A DNA stretch of 64,000 nucleotides, from positions 29,829,191 through 29,893,190 of the forward strand of contig NC_088708.1 in NCBI RefSeq assembly GCF_963576615.1, in the 5' to 3' direction. Source of the stretch: Watersipora subatra. Its lineage: Eukaryota; Bryozoa; Gymnolaemata; Cheilostomatida; Watersiporidae. This document shows positions 36,310 to 49,146 of the stretch, piece after piece (the stretch's first letter is position 1; every line of letters starts with the position of its first letter). Both the position numbers and the translations under genes were made by a program. A model generated the notes under the pieces. That model was not told the origin of the DNA, ran no database searches, and was given only the letters and a program-made list of their open reading frames with translations.

Positions 36310-36786
36310 TCCTTGTTAGGTTCTTCTAAATTTTCGGATCGCCCAAAACATTTTTCAGTTATGCAAACATTTTTCAGTTATGCAAACATTTTCCAAAACT
36401 TTCCATTATCGAAAGTTGTTTCTAATTTACGAATTCTACTTTCAGTGTTAGCATTTCAAAATGTTAGGTTGCCGCTCATACTGATATTCCTCCTTTTGAG
36501 CATGCCCTGTTCGACAGTTTTTCGGTTAAAGTCAGAAACTAGTTTTTATGTCACGGAGCACTTGTTTAACAGTAATATCGCTTACTTACTAATTATTGTA
36601 TTTAACAGACCCTGAGCCCATACCTTTATTTTGGCTATTTGACTTTACCCTGAAGTGGTTTTGTTCCATCAACGCTTTTTAGTTTTCATGATCGATGAAA
36701 TACTCGTGTCTGCCTCTGATAACACTTTTTGATCATATTTTCATAAACTCATAGAAACTATAAGTCGATAACAAAACGCAATCATT

Positions 36787-36857
36787 GGGCTTGTCCGGGA
36801 TTTGGACCCACGACCTCTCGCACCCTATGCGAGAATCATACTCCAGACCAACAAGCC
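36787..36857 (-). pseudogene. tRNA-Pro-like, broken T-arm class
   Basis: Anticodon loop ATAGGGT, disrupted T stem and TTC to TCC change in the T loop, and a shortened D loop. Confidence 0.75.
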
Positions 36858-37250
36858 AACTCCCAACTTTTTAGTTCGCCATGTTTAAATCCAAACCCGC
36901 CATATATGGAATGCCAAGATGTTTGAGTATCTGAAACCAATTTTCATGTCATCTGAAATAGGTTTAATAGCTATATCGTTCCTTTACTAGTATATTATAT
37001 GGAATATAGCTTGAGCCCTTTCCCATGTTTTAGACCAATCGATTTCACTATGAAATTGTTTTTTTTAAAAACATTTTCGATTTCATGTTGGTCGCACGCC
37101 TTGTATCTGCCTATGCTAACTTGTTGGATTATGTTGTCAACAACATCATATATAAATATAAACTATAACTCGCAATGTTTGTCCTTTGTTTGTTGGTCCG
37201 TCGGCTCATGTTTCCAATTCAAGCGATTAAATTATAGCATTACGTAGATT

Positions 37251-37316
37251 TGCAGATGGTCTGATTTCAGACCTCCAGGTCTGAATGACAGCGATCTAAA
37301 CTATTGGACTACGATC
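37251..37316 (-). other. second tRNA-like remnant in the long spacer (representative copy)
   Basis: Read on the minus strand it has TAGTCCAATAG, a perfect match to the A-box consensus TRGYNNARNNG. About 35 nt later comes GGTCTGAAATC, a damaged B box. The same segment recurs in every long (AGG-side) spacer, often with substitutions. It may be a much older tRNA or tRNA-derived relic; no cloverleaf can be drawn with confidence. Confidence 0.3.
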
Positions 37317-37492
37317 GTTCAGCTGACCATAGTGGTGAATGATTGTGATCATATTCACTACATCAATTAAAATACAGTCTTGGGGCTAAGTCTTTAGGGT
37401 TAATGACATTTAAAACACTTGAGAATATTATTGAGCACGTATTATCGTGCAATGCCAGGCATTAGTCTAGTAGAAAATAAAACTCAACCATT

Positions 37493-37564
37493 GGGCTTGT
37501 CCGGGATTTGAACCCGGGACCTCTCGCACCCAAAGCGAGAATCATACCCCTAGACCAACAAGCC
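37493..37564 (-). tRNA. tRNA-Pro(TGG), consensus copy
   Basis: Parts read GGCTTGT acceptor, GTCTAGGGG D arm, CTCGC-TTTGGGT-GCGAG anticodon arm, CCGGG-TTCAAAT-CCCGG T arm, ACAAGCC and discriminator C. Apart from one compensated acceptor pair this matches, from memory, vertebrate tRNA-Pro(UGG). Confidence 0.93.
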
Positions 37565-38043
37565 TCCTTGTTAGGTTCTTCTAAATTTTCGATTCGCCAA
37601 AAAAATTTTTCGATTATGCAAACATTTTTTAATGCAGATTTATTCCACTCAAAAATTTTCCATTATCGAAATTTGTTTCTAATTTACGAATTCTACTTTC
37701 AGTGTTAGCATTTCAAATTGTTAGGTTGCCGCTCATACTGATATTCCTCCTTTTGAGCATGCCCTGTTCGACAGTTTTTGGGTTAAAGTCAGAAACTAGT
37801 TTTTATGTCACGGAGCACTTGTTTAACAGCAATATTGTTTACTTACTAATTATTGTATTTAACAGACCCTGAGCACATACCATTATTTTGGCTATTTGAC
37901 TTTACTCTGAAGTGGTTTTGTTCCATCAGTGCTTTTTAGTTTTCATGATCGATGAAATACGCGTGTCTGCCTCTGATAACACTTTTTGATCATATGTTCA
38001 TAAACTCATCAAAAATGTAGGCCGATAACAAAATGCAATCGTT

Positions 38044-38115
38044 GGGCTTGTCCGGGATTTGAACCCGGGACCTCTCGCACCCTAAGCGAGAATCATTCCC
38101 CTAGACCAACAAGCC
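38044..38115 (-). tRNA. tRNA-Pro(AGG)
   Basis: 72 nt with anticodon loop TTAGGGT. All stems pair; the D loop has GGGGAAT instead of GGGGTAT. Confidence 0.9.
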
Positions 38116-38866
38116 AACTTCCTACAATTTATTTCGCCTTGTTAACGTTTAAATCCCCATAAATGGCATGCCAAAAAGTTTGAACATCTGAAACCAGTTT
38201 TCATGTCATCTGAAATAGGTTTAATAGCTATATCGTTCATTTACTAGTATATTATATGGAATATAGCATGAGCCCTTTCCCATGTTTTAGACCAATCGAT
38301 TTCACTATGAAATGGTTTTTTTTTAAAACATTTTCGATTTCATGTTGGTCGCACGCCTTGTATCTGCCTATGCTAACTTGTTGGATTATGTTGTCAGCAA
38401 CTTCATATATAAATATAAACTATAACTCGCAATGTTTGTCTTTTGTTTGTTGGTCTGTCGGCTCATGTTTCCAATTCAAGCGATTAAATTATAGCATTAC
38501 GTATATTTGCAGATGGTCTGATTTCAGACCTCCAGGTCAGAATGACAGCGATCTAAACTATTGGACTACGATCGTTCAACCGACCATAGTGGTGAATGAT
38601 TGTGATCATATTCATTACATCAATTAAAGTACATTCTTGGGGCTAAGTCTTTAGGGTTACACACGCTTGAAGCGCTTGAGAATATTATTGAGCATGCATT
38701 ATCGCTACACTTAACAAATATAAAGCTAGCCCCAAATGCGGCTATCGTTTTAGTAATGATTTAGAATACTAACATAATAGGTGACTTACTCAAATTAATT
38801 TGGTAATTAATTTACTACTCGTTCAATGCCAGGCATTAGTCCAGTAGAAAACAAAACTCAACCATT

Positions 38867-38938
38867 GGGCTTGTCCGGGATTTGAACCCGGGACCTCTCG
38901 CACCCAAAGCGAGAATCATACCCCTAGACCAACAAGCC
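38867..38938 (-). tRNA. tRNA-Pro(TGG), consensus copy
   Basis: Identical to the consensus cloverleaf, with a T-run terminator downstream. Confidence 0.93.
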
Positions 38939-39417
38939 TCCTCGTTAGGTTCTTCTAAATTTTCGGATCGCCAAAAACATTTTTCAGTTATGCAAACATT
39001 TTTTAATGCCCGGTTATTCCACTTAAAAGTTTTCCATTATCGAAAATTGTTTCTAATTTACGAATTCTACTTTCAGTGTTAGCATTTCAAAATGTTAGGT
39101 TGCCGCTCATACTGATATTCCTCCTTTTGAGCATGCCCTGTTCGACAGTTTTTCGGTTAAAGTCAGAAACTAGTTTTTATGTCACAGAGCACTGGTTTAA
39201 CAGCAATATCGTTTACTTACTAATAATTGTAATTAACAGACCCTGAGCACATACCATTATTTTGGCTATTTGACTTTACCCTGAAGTGGTTTTGTTCCAT
39301 CAGTGCTTCTTAGTTTTCATGATCGATGGAATGCGCGTGTCTGCTTCTGATAACACTTTTTGATCATATGTTCATAAACTCATCAAAAATGTAGGTCGAT
39401 AACAAAACGCAATCGTT

Positions 39418-39488
39418 GGGCTTGTCCGGGATTTGAACCCGGGACCTCTCGCACCCTATGCGAGAATCATACTCCAGACCAACAAGCC
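39418..39488 (-). tRNA. tRNA-Pro(AGG), hybrid copy
   Basis: A sound T arm of the good class is joined to the ATAGGGT anticodon loop and short D loop of the broken class. This is a recombinant; function is uncertain. Confidence 0.5.
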
Positions 39489-40123
39489 AACTCCCAACTT
39501 TTTAGTTCGCCATGTTTAAATCCAAACCCGCCATATATGGAATGCCAAGATGTTTGAGTATCTGAAACCAATTTTCATGTCATCTGAAATAGGTTTAATA
39601 GCTATATCGTTCCTTTACTAGTATATTATATGGAATATAGCTTGAGCCCTTTCCCATGTTTTAGACCAATCGATTTCACTATGAAATTGTTTTTTTTAAA
39701 AACATTTTCGATTTCATGTTGGTCGCACGCCTTGTATTTGCCTATGCTAACTTGTTGGATTATGTTGTCAACAACATCATATATAAATATAAACTATAAC
39801 TCGCAATGTTTGTCCTTTGTTTGTTGGTCCGTCGGCTCATGTTTCCAATTCAAGCGATTAAATTATAGCATTACGTAGATTTGCAGATGGTCTGATTTCA
39901 GACCTCCAGGTCTGAATGACAGCGATCTAAACTATTGGACTACGATCGTTCAGCTGACCATAGTGGTGAATGATTGTGATCATATTCACTACATCAATTA
40001 AAATACAGTCTTGGGGCTAAGTCTTTAAGGTTAATGACATTTAAAACACTTGAGAATATTATTGAGCACGTATTATCGTGCAATGCCAGGCATTAGTCTA
40101 GTAGAAAATAAAACTCAACCATT

Positions 40124-40195
40124 GGGCTTGTCCGGGATTTGAACCCGGGACCTCTCGCACCCTAAGCGAGAATCATTCCCCTAGACCAACAAGCC
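40124..40195 (-). tRNA. tRNA-Pro(AGG), with TGG-type 3' flank
   Basis: Clean AGG cloverleaf, but its plus-strand left flank (AATAAAACTCAACC) is the one normally next to TGG copies. A crossover inside the tRNA is implied. Confidence 0.88.
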
Positions 40196-40946
40196 AACTT
40201 CCTACAATTTATTTCGCCTTGTTAACGTTTAAATCCCCATAAATGGCATGCCAAAAAGTTTGAACATCTGAAACCAGTTTTCATGTCATCTGAAATAGGT
40301 TTAATAGCTATATCGTTCATTTACTAGTATATTATATGGAATATAGCATGAGCCCTTTCCCATGTTTTAGACCAATCGATTTCACTATGAAATGGTTTTT
40401 TTTTAAAACATTTTCGATTTCATGTTGGTCGCATGCCTTGTATCTGCCTATGCTAACTTGTTGGATTATGTTGTCAGCAACTTCATATATAAATATAAAC
40501 TATAACTCGCAATGTTTGTCTTTTGTTTGTTGGTCTGTCGGCTCATGTTTCCAATTCAAGCGATTAAATTATAGCATTACGTATATTTGCAGATGGTCTG
40601 ATTTCAGACTTCCAGGTCAGAATGACAGCGATCTAAACTATTGGACTACGATCGTTCAACCGACCATAGTGGTGAATGATTGTGATCATATTCATTACAT
40701 CAATTAAAGTACATTCTTGGGGCTAAGTCTTTAGGGTTACACACGCTTGAAGCGCTTGAGAATATTATTGAGCATGCATTATCGCTACACTTAACAAATA
40801 TAAAGCTAGCCCCAAATGCGGCTATCGTTCTAGTAATGATTTAGAATACTAACATAATAGGTGACTTACTCAAATTAATTTGGTAATTAATTTACTACCC
40901 GTTCAATGCCAGGCATTAGTCCAGTAGAAAACAAAACTCAACCATT

Positions 40947-41018
40947 GGGCTTGTCCGGGATTTGAACCCGGGACCTCTCGCACCCAAAGCGAGAATCATA
41001 CCCCTAGACCAACAAGCC
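40947..41018 (-). tRNA. tRNA-Pro(TGG), consensus copy
   Basis: Consensus cloverleaf; first copy of a run of 1,374-bp TGG+AGG dimers. Confidence 0.93.
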
Positions 41019-41497
41019 TCCTCGTTAGGTTCTTCTAAATTTTCGGATCGCCAAAAACATTTTTCAGTTATGCAAACATTTTTTAATGCCCGGTTATTCC
41101 ACTTAAAAGTTTTCCATTATCGAAAATTGTTTCTAATTTACGAATTCTACTTTCAGTGTTAGCATTTCAAAATGTTAGGTTGCCGCTCATACTGATATTC
41201 CTCCTTTTGAGCATGCCCTGTTCGACAGTTTTTCGGTTAAAGTCAGAAACTAGTTTTTATGTCACAGAGCACTGGTTTAACAGCAATATTGTTTACTTAC
41301 TAATTATTGTATTTAACAGACCCTGAGCCCATACCTTTATTTTGGCTATTTGACTTTACCCTGAAGTGGTTTTGTTCCATCAACGCTTTTTAGTTTTCAT
41401 GATCGATGAAATACGCGTGTCTGCCTCTGATAACACTTTTTGATCATATGTTCATAAACTCATCGCAAATGTAGGTCGATAACAAAATGCAATCGTT

Positions 41498-41569
41498 GGG
41501 CTTGTCCGGGATTTGAACCCGGGACCTCTCGCACCCTAAGCGAGAATCATTCCCTTAGACCAACAAGCC
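41498..41569 (-). tRNA. tRNA-Pro(AGG)
   Basis: All stems pair; the D loop reads TAAGGGAAT. Same version as the copy at 42,872. Confidence 0.88.
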
Positions 41570-42320
41570 AACTTCCTACTATTTACTTCGCCTTGTTAAC
41601 GTTTAAATCCCCATAAATGTCATGCCAAAAAGTTTGAACATCTGAAACCAGTTTTCATGTCATCTGAAATAGGTTCAATAGCTATATCGTTCATTTACTA
41701 GTATATTATATGGAATATAGCATGAGCCATTTCCCATGTTTTAGACCAATCGATTTCACTATGAAATGGTTTTTTTTTTAAACATTTTCGATTTCATGTT
41801 GGTCGCACGCCTTGTATCTGCCTATGCTAACTTGTTGGATTATGTTGTCAGCAACATCATATATAAATATAAACTATAACTCGCAATGTTTGTCCTTTGT
41901 TTGTTGGTCTGTCGGCTCATGTTTCCAATTCAAGCGAATAAATTATAGCATTACGTAGATTTGCAGATGGTCTGATTTCAGACCTCCAGGTCAGAATGAC
42001 AGCGATCTAAACTATTGGACTACGATCGTTCAACCGACCATAGTGGTGAATGATTGTGATCATATTCATTACATCAATTAAAGTACATTCTTGGGGCTAA
42101 GTCTTTTGGGTTACACACGCTTGAAGCGCTTGAGAATATTATTGAGCATGCATTATCGCTACACTTAACAAATATAAAGCTAGCCCCAAATGCGGCTATC
42201 GTTCTAGTAATGATTTAGAATACTAACATAATAGGTGACTTACTCAAATTAATTTGGTAATTAATTTACTACCCGTTCAATGCCAGGCATTAGTCCAGTA
42301 GAAAACAAAACTCAACCATT

Positions 42321-42392
42321 GGGCTTGTCCGGGATTTGAACCCGGGACCTCTCGCACCCAAAGCGAGAATCATACCCCTAGACCAACAAGCC
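42321..42392 (-). tRNA. tRNA-Pro(TGG), consensus copy
   Basis: Consensus cloverleaf in the second dimer. Confidence 0.93.
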
Positions 42393-42871
42393 TCCTCGTT
42401 AGGTTCTTCTAAATTTTCGGATCGCCAAAAACATTTTTCAGTTATGCAAACATTTTTTAATGCCCGGTTATTCCACTTAAAAGTTTTCCATTATCGAAAA
42501 TTGTTTCTAATTTACGAATTCTACTTTCAGTGTTAGCATTTCAAAATGTTAGGTTGCCGCTCATACTGATATTCCTCCTTTTGAGCATGCCCTGTTCGAC
42601 AGTTTTTGGGTTAAAGTCAGAAACTAGTTTTTATGTCACAGAGCGCAGGTTTAACAGCAATATCGTTTACTTACTAATTATTGTATTTAATAGACCCTGA
42701 GCACATACCATTATTTTGGCTATTTGACTTTACCCTGAAGTGGTTTTGTTCCATCAGTGCTTTTTAGTTTTCATGATCGATGGAATGCGCGTGTCTGCTT
42801 CTGATAACACTTTTTGATCATATGTTCATAAACTCATCGCAAATGTAGGTCGATAACAAAATGCAATCGTT

Positions 42872-42943
42872 GGGCTTGTCCGGGATTTGAACCCGGGACC
42901 TCTCGCACCCTAAGCGAGAATCATTCCCTTAGACCAACAAGCC
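42872..42943 (-). tRNA. tRNA-Pro(AGG)
   Basis: Same sequence version as the copy 1,374 bp to the left. Confidence 0.88.
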
Positions 42944-43693
42944 AACTTCCTACTATTTACTTCGCCTTGTTAACGTTTAAATCCCCATAAATGTCATGCC
43001 AAAAAGTTTGAACATCTGAAACCAGTTTTCATGTCATCTGAAATAGGTTCAATAGCTATATCGTTCATTTACTAGTATATTATATGGAATATAGCATGAG
43101 CCATTTCCCATGTTTTAGACCAATCGATTTCACTATGAAATGGTTTTTTTTTAAACATTTTCGATTTCATGTTGGTCGCACGCCTTGTATCTGCCTATGC
43201 TAACTTGTTGGATTATGTTGTCAGCAACATCATATATAAATATAAACTATAACTCGCAATGTTTGTCCTTTGTTTGTTGGTCTGTCGGCTCATGTTTCCA
43301 ATTCAAGCGAATAAATTATAGCATTACGTAGATTTGCAGATGGTCTGATTTCAGACCTCCAGGTCAGAATGACAGCGATCTAAACTATTGGACTACGATC
43401 GTTCAACCGACCATAGTGGTGAATGATTGTGATCATATTCATTACATCAATTAAAGTACATTCTTGGGGCTAAGTCTTTTGGGTTACACACGCTTGAAGC
43501 GCTTGAGAATATTATTGAGCATGCATTATCGCTACACTTAACAAATATAAAGCTAGCCCCAAATGCGGCTATCGTTCTAGTAATGATTTAGAATACTAAC
43601 ATAATAGGTGACTTACTCAAATTAATTTGGTAATTAATTTACTACCCGTTCAATGCCAGGCATTAGTCCAGTAGAAAACAAAACTCAACCATT

Positions 43694-43765
43694 GGGCTTG
43701 TCCGGGATTTGAACCCGGGACCTCTCGCACCCAAAGCGAGAATCATACCCCTAGACCAACAAGCC
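43694..43765 (-). tRNA. tRNA-Pro(TGG), consensus copy
   Basis: Consensus cloverleaf, third of the dimer series. Confidence 0.93.
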
Positions 43766-44243
43766 TCCTCGTTAGGTTCTTCTAAATTTTCGGATCGCCA
43801 AAAACATTTTTCAGTTATGCAAACATTTTTTAATGCCCGGTTATTCCACTTAAAAGTTTTCCATTATCGAAAATTGTTTCTAATTTACGAATTCTACTTT
43901 CAGTGTTAGCATTTCAAAATGTTAGGTTGCCGCTCATACTGATATTCCTCCTTTTGAGCATGCCCTGTTCGACAGTTTTTGGGTTAAAGTCAGAAACTAG
44001 TTTTATGTCACGGAGCACTGGTTTAACAGCAATATCGTTTACTTACTAATTATTGTATTTAATAGACCCTGAGCCCATACCTTTATTTTGGCTATTTGAC
44101 TTTACCCTGAAGTGGTTTTGTTCCATCAGTGCTTTTTAGTTTTCATGATCGATGGAATGCGCGTGTCTGCCTCTGATAACACTTTTTGATCATATGTTCA
44201 TAAACTCATCAAAAATGTAGGTCGATAACAAAATGCAACCTTT

Positions 44244-44315
44244 GGGCTTGTCCGGGATTTGAACCCGGGACCTCTCGCACCCAAAGCGAGAATCATACCC
44301 CTAGACCAACAAGCC
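44244..44315 (-). tRNA. tRNA-Pro(TGG), consensus copy
   Basis: Consensus cloverleaf with AGG-type plus-strand left flank (GATAACAAAATGCAA): a unit-type switch. Confidence 0.92.
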
Positions 44316-44794
44316 TCCTTGTTAGGTTCTTCTAAATTTTTGGATCGCCAAAAACATTTTTCAGTTATGCAAACATTTTTTAATGCACGGTTATTCCACT
44401 CAAAAATTTTCCATTATCGAAAATTGTTTCTAATTTACGAATTCTACTTTCAGTGTTAGCATTTCAAAATGTTAGGTTGCCGCTCATACTGATATTCCTC
44501 CTTTTGAGCATGCCCTGTTCGACAGTTTTTCGGTTAAAGTCAGAAACTAGTTTTTATGTCACGGAGCATTTGTTTAACAGCAATATTGTTTACTTACTAA
44601 TTATTGTATTTAACAGACCCTGAGCACATACCATTATTTTGGCTATTTGACTTTACCCTGAAGTGGTTTTGTTCCATCAGTGCTTTTTAGTTTTCATGAT
44701 CGATGGAATGCGCGTGTCTGCTTCTGATAACACTTTTTGATCATATGTTCATAAACTCATCAAAAATGTAGGCCGATAACAAAACGCAATCATT

Positions 44795-44865
44795 GGGCTT
44801 GTCCGGGATTTGGACCCACGACCTCTCGCACCCTATGCGAGAATCATACTCCAGACCAACAAGCC
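44795..44865 (-). pseudogene. tRNA-Pro-like, broken T-arm class
   Basis: Same version as 36,787: ATAGGGT loop, disrupted T arm. Confidence 0.75.
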
Positions 44866-45500
44866 AACTCCCAACTTTTTAGTTCGCCATGTTTAAATCC
44901 AAACCCGCCATATATGGAATGCCAAGATGTTTGAGTATCTGAAACCAATTTTCATGTCATCTGAAATAGGTTTAATAGCTATATCGTTCCTTTACTAGTA
45001 TATTATATGGAATATAGCTTGAGCCCTTTCCCATGTTTTAGACCAATCGATTTCACTATGAAATTGTTTTTTTTAAAAACATTTTCGATTTCATGTTGGT
45101 CGCACGCCTTGTATCTGCCTATGCTAACTTGTTGGATTATGTTGTCAACAACATCATATATAAATATAAACTATAACTCGCAATGTTTGTCCTTTGTTTG
45201 TTGGTCCGTCGGCTCATGTTTCCAATTCAAGCGATTAAATTATAGCATTACGTAGATTTGCAGATGGTCTGATTTCAGACCTCCAGGTCTGAATGACAGC
45301 GATCTAAACTATTGGACTACGATCGTTCAGCTGACCATAGTGGTGAATGATTGTGATCATATTCACTACATCAATTAAAATACAGTCTTGGGGCTAAGTC
45401 TTTAAGGTTAATGACATTTAAAACACTTGAGAATATTATTGAGCACGTATTATCGTGCAATGCCAGGCATTAGTCTAGTAGAAAATAAAACTCAACCATT

Positions 45501-45572
45501 GGGCTTGTCCGGGATTTGAACCCGGGACCTCTCGCACCCAAAGCGAGAATCATACCCCTAGACCAACAAGCC
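45501..45572 (-). tRNA. tRNA-Pro(TGG), consensus copy
   Basis: Consensus cloverleaf. Confidence 0.93.
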
Positions 45573-46052
45573 TCCTTGTTAGGTTCTTCTAAATTTTCGA
45601 TTCGCCAAAAAATTTTTTCGATTATGCAAACATTTTTTAATGCAGATTTATTCCACTCAAAAATTTTCCATTATCGAAATTTGTTTCTAATTTACGAATT
45701 CTACTTTCAGTGTTAGCATTTCAAAATGTTAGGTTGCCGCTCATACTGACATTCCTCCTTTTGAGCATGCCCTGTTCGACAGTTTTTCGGTTAAAGTCAG
45801 AAACTAGTTTTTATGTCACAGAACACTGGTTTAACAGCAATATCGTTTACTTACTAATTATTGTATTTAACAGACTCTGAGCACATACCATTATTTTGGC
45901 TATTTGACTTTACTCTGAAGTGGTTTTGTTCCATCAGTGCTTTTTAGTTTTCATGATCGATGGAATACGCGTGTCTGCCTCTGATAACACTTTTATGATC
46001 ATATTTTCATAAACTCATAGAAACTATAAGTCGATAACAAAACGCAATCATT

Positions 46053-46123
46053 GGGCTTGTCCGAGATTTGGACCCACGACCTCTCGCACCCTATGCGAGA
46101 ATCATACTCCAGACCAACAAGCC
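46053..46123 (-). pseudogene. tRNA-Pro-like, broken T-arm class
   Basis: Both sides of the T stem are altered (CCGAGATTTGGACCC); ATAGGGT loop. Duplicated at 56,899. Confidence 0.75.
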
Positions 46124-46757
46124 AACTCCCAACTTTTTAGTTCGCCATGTTTAAATCCAAACCCGCCATATATGGAATGCCAAGATGTTTGAGTATATGA
46201 AACAAATTTTCATGTCATCTGAAATAGGTTTAATAGCTATATCGTTCCTTTACTAGTATATTATATGGAATATAGCTTGAGCCCTTTCCCATGTTTTAGA
46301 CAAATCGATTTCACTATGAAATTGTTTTTTTTAAAAACATTTTCGATTTCATGTTGGTCGCACGCCTTGTATCTGCTTATGCTAACTTGTTGGATTATGT
46401 TGTCAGCAACATTATATACGAATATAAACTGGAACTCGCAATGTTTGTCTTTGTTTGTTGGTCCATCGGCTCATGTTTCCAATTCAAACGATTAAGTTAT
46501 AGCATTAGGTAAATTTGCAGATGGTCTGATTTTAGAACTCCAGGTCTGAAGGACAGCGATCTAAACTATTGGACTACGATCGTTCAGCTGACCATAGTGG
46601 TGAATGATTGTGATCATATTCACTACATCAATTAAAATACATTCTTGGGGCTAAGTCTTTAGGGTTAATGACATTTAAAACACTTGAAAATATTATTGAG
46701 CACGTATTATCGTGCAATGCCAGGCATTAGTCTAGTAAAAAATAAAACTCAACCATT

Positions 46758-46829
46758 GGGCTTGTCCGGGATTTGAACCCGGGACCTCCCGCACCCAAAG
46801 CGGGAGTCATACCCCTAGACCAACAAGCC
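46758..46829 (-). tRNA. tRNA-Pro(TGG), anticodon-stem variant
   Basis: Anticodon arm CCCGC-TTTGGGT-GCGGG replaces CTCGC...GCGAG, so both members of one pair changed together. A third change turns the G10-U25 wobble into G10-C25. The structure is kept or strengthened. Confidence 0.88.
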
Positions 46830-47339
46830 TCCTTGTCAGGTTCTTCTAAATTTTCGATTCGCCAAAAACATTTTTCGGTTATGCAAACATTTTTTAATGC
46901 AGGGTTATTCTACTCAAAATATTTCCATTATCGAAAGTTGTTTTTAATTTACGAGTTCTACTTTCATTGATGGCATTTCAAAATGTTAGATTGCCGCCCA
47001 TACTGATATTCCTCCCTTTGAGCATGCCCTGATCGACAGTTTTTGGGTTAAAGTCAGAAACTAGTTTTTATGTCACGGAGCCCTTGTTTAACAGCAACAT
47101 TGTTCACTTACTATTGATAGTGATTAACAGACCCTGAGCACAAACAATTATGTTGGCTATTTGACTTTACCCTGAATTGGTGTTATTCCATCAACGCTTT
47201 TCAGTTTTCATGATCGATGGAATACTCTTTTTAGTTTTCATGATCGATGGAATACTCGTATCTGCCTCTGATAACAGTTTTTGTTCATATTCTCATCAAA
47301 CTCATAGAAAATATATGTCGATAACAAAACGCAATCATT

Positions 47340-47411
47340 GGGCTTATCCGGGATTTGAACCCAGGACCTCTCGCACCCAAAGCGAGAATCATACCCCTAG
47401 ACCAACAAGCC
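47340..47411 (-). tRNA. tRNA-Pro(TGG)
   Basis: Two substitutions give G-U pairs (acceptor and T stem); otherwise consensus. Confidence 0.8.
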
Positions 47412-47889
47412 TCCTTGTCAGGTTCTTCTAAATTTTCGATTCGCCAAAAATTTTTTTCGGTTATGCAAACATTTTTTAATGCAGGGTTGTTCCACTCAAA
47501 AATTTTCCATTATCGAAAATTGTTTCTAATTTACGAATTCTACTTTCAGTGTTAGCATTTCAAAATGTTAGGTTGCCGCTCATACTGATATTCCTCCTTT
47601 TGAGCATGCCCTGTTCGACAGTTTTTGGGTTAAAGTCAGAAACTAGTTTTTATGTCACAGAGCACTGGTTTAACAGCAATATCGTTTACTTACTAATTAT
47701 TGTATTTAACAGACCCTGAGCCCATACCTTTATTTTGGCTATTTGACTTTACTCTGAAGTGGTTTTGTTCCATCAGTGCTTTTTAGTTTTCATGATCGAT
47801 GGAATGCGCGTGTCTGCCTCTGATAACACTTTTTGATCATATTTTCATAAACTCATAGAAACTATAAGTCGATAACAAACGCAATCATT

Positions 47890-47960
47890 GGGCTTGTCCG
47901 GGATTTGGACCCGCGACCTCTCGCACCCTATGCGAGAATCATACTCCAGACCAACAAGCC
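47890..47960 (-). pseudogene. tRNA-Pro-like, broken T-arm class
   Basis: ATAGGGT loop; the T stem is slightly better paired than its relatives, but TTC is still TCC. Confidence 0.7.
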
Positions 47961-48595
47961 AACTCCCAACTTTTTAGTTCGCCATGTTTAAATCCAAACC
48001 CGCCATATATGGAATGCCAAGATGTTTGAGTATCTGAAACCAATTTTCATGTCATCTGAAATAGGTTTAATAGCTATATCGTTCCTTTACTAGTATATTA
48101 TATGGAATATAGCTTGAGCCCTTTCCCATGTTTCAGACCAATCGATTTCACTATGAAGATGTTTTTTTTAAAAACATTTTCGATTTCATGTTGGTCGCAC
48201 GCCTTGTATCTGCTTATGCTAACTTGTTGGATTATGTTGTCAGCAACATCATATATAAATATAAACTATAACTCGCAATGTTTGTCCTTTGTTTGTTGGA
48301 CCGTCGGCTCATGTTTCCAATTCAAGCGATTAAATTATAGCATTACGTAGATTTGCAGATGGTCTGATTTCAGACCTCCAGGTCTGAATGACAACGAACT
48401 AAACTATTGGACTACGATCGTTCAGCTGACCATAGTGGTGAATGATTGTGATCATATTCACTACATCAATTAAAATACATTCTTGGGGCTAAGTCTTTAG
48501 GGTTAATGACATTTAAAACACTTGAGAATATTATTGAGCACGTATTATCGTGCAATGCCAGGCATTAGTCTAGTAGAAAATAAAACTCAACCATT

Positions 48596-48667
48596 GGGCT
48601 TGTCCGGGATTTGAACCCAGGACCTCTTGCACCCAAAGCGAGAATCATACCCCTAGACCAACAAGCC
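48596..48667 (-). tRNA. tRNA-Pro(TGG), mild defect
   Basis: One C-A mismatch in the anticodon stem and one G-U in the T stem; otherwise consensus. Confidence 0.65.
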
Positions 48668-49146
48668 TCCTTGTTATGTTCTTCTAAATTTTCGGATCGC
48701 CAAAAACATTTTTCGGTGATGCAAAAATTTTTTAATGCAGGGTTATTCCACTCAAAAACATTCCATCATCGAAAGTTGTTTCTAATTTACGAATTCTACT
48801 TTCAGTGCTAGCATTTTAAAATGTTAGGTTGCCACCCATACTGATATTCCTCCTTTTGAGCACGCCCTGTTCGACAGTTTTTTGGTTAAAGTCAGAAACT
48901 AATTTTGTTGTCATGGAGCACTTGTTTAACAGCAATATCGCTTACTTACTAATTATTGTAATTAACAGACCCTGAGCCCATACCTTTATTTTGGCTATTT
49001 GACTTTACCCTGAAGTGGTTTTGTTCCATCAGTGCTTTTTAGTTTTCATGATCGATGGAATGCGCGTGTCTGCCTCTGATAACACTTTTTGATCATATTT
49101 TCATAAACTCATAGAAACTATAAGTCGATAACAAAACGCAATCATT

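Larger units (their letters stand above)
40947..44243 (-). repeat. TGG+AGG dimer units, 1,373/1,374 bp
   Basis: TGG copies at 40,947, 42,321 and 43,694 are spaced 1,374 and 1,373 bp apart. The intervening AGG copies and both spacers are nearly identical between units, showing recent tandem duplication of a two-tRNA block. Confidence 0.9.
45945..47095. repeat. duplicated block, copy 1
   Basis: About 1.15 kb that reappears nearly unchanged at 56,791-57,941 (offset 10,846). It includes the pseudogene at 46,053 and the variant tRNA at 46,758. Flanks on either side differ. Confidence 0.85.
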
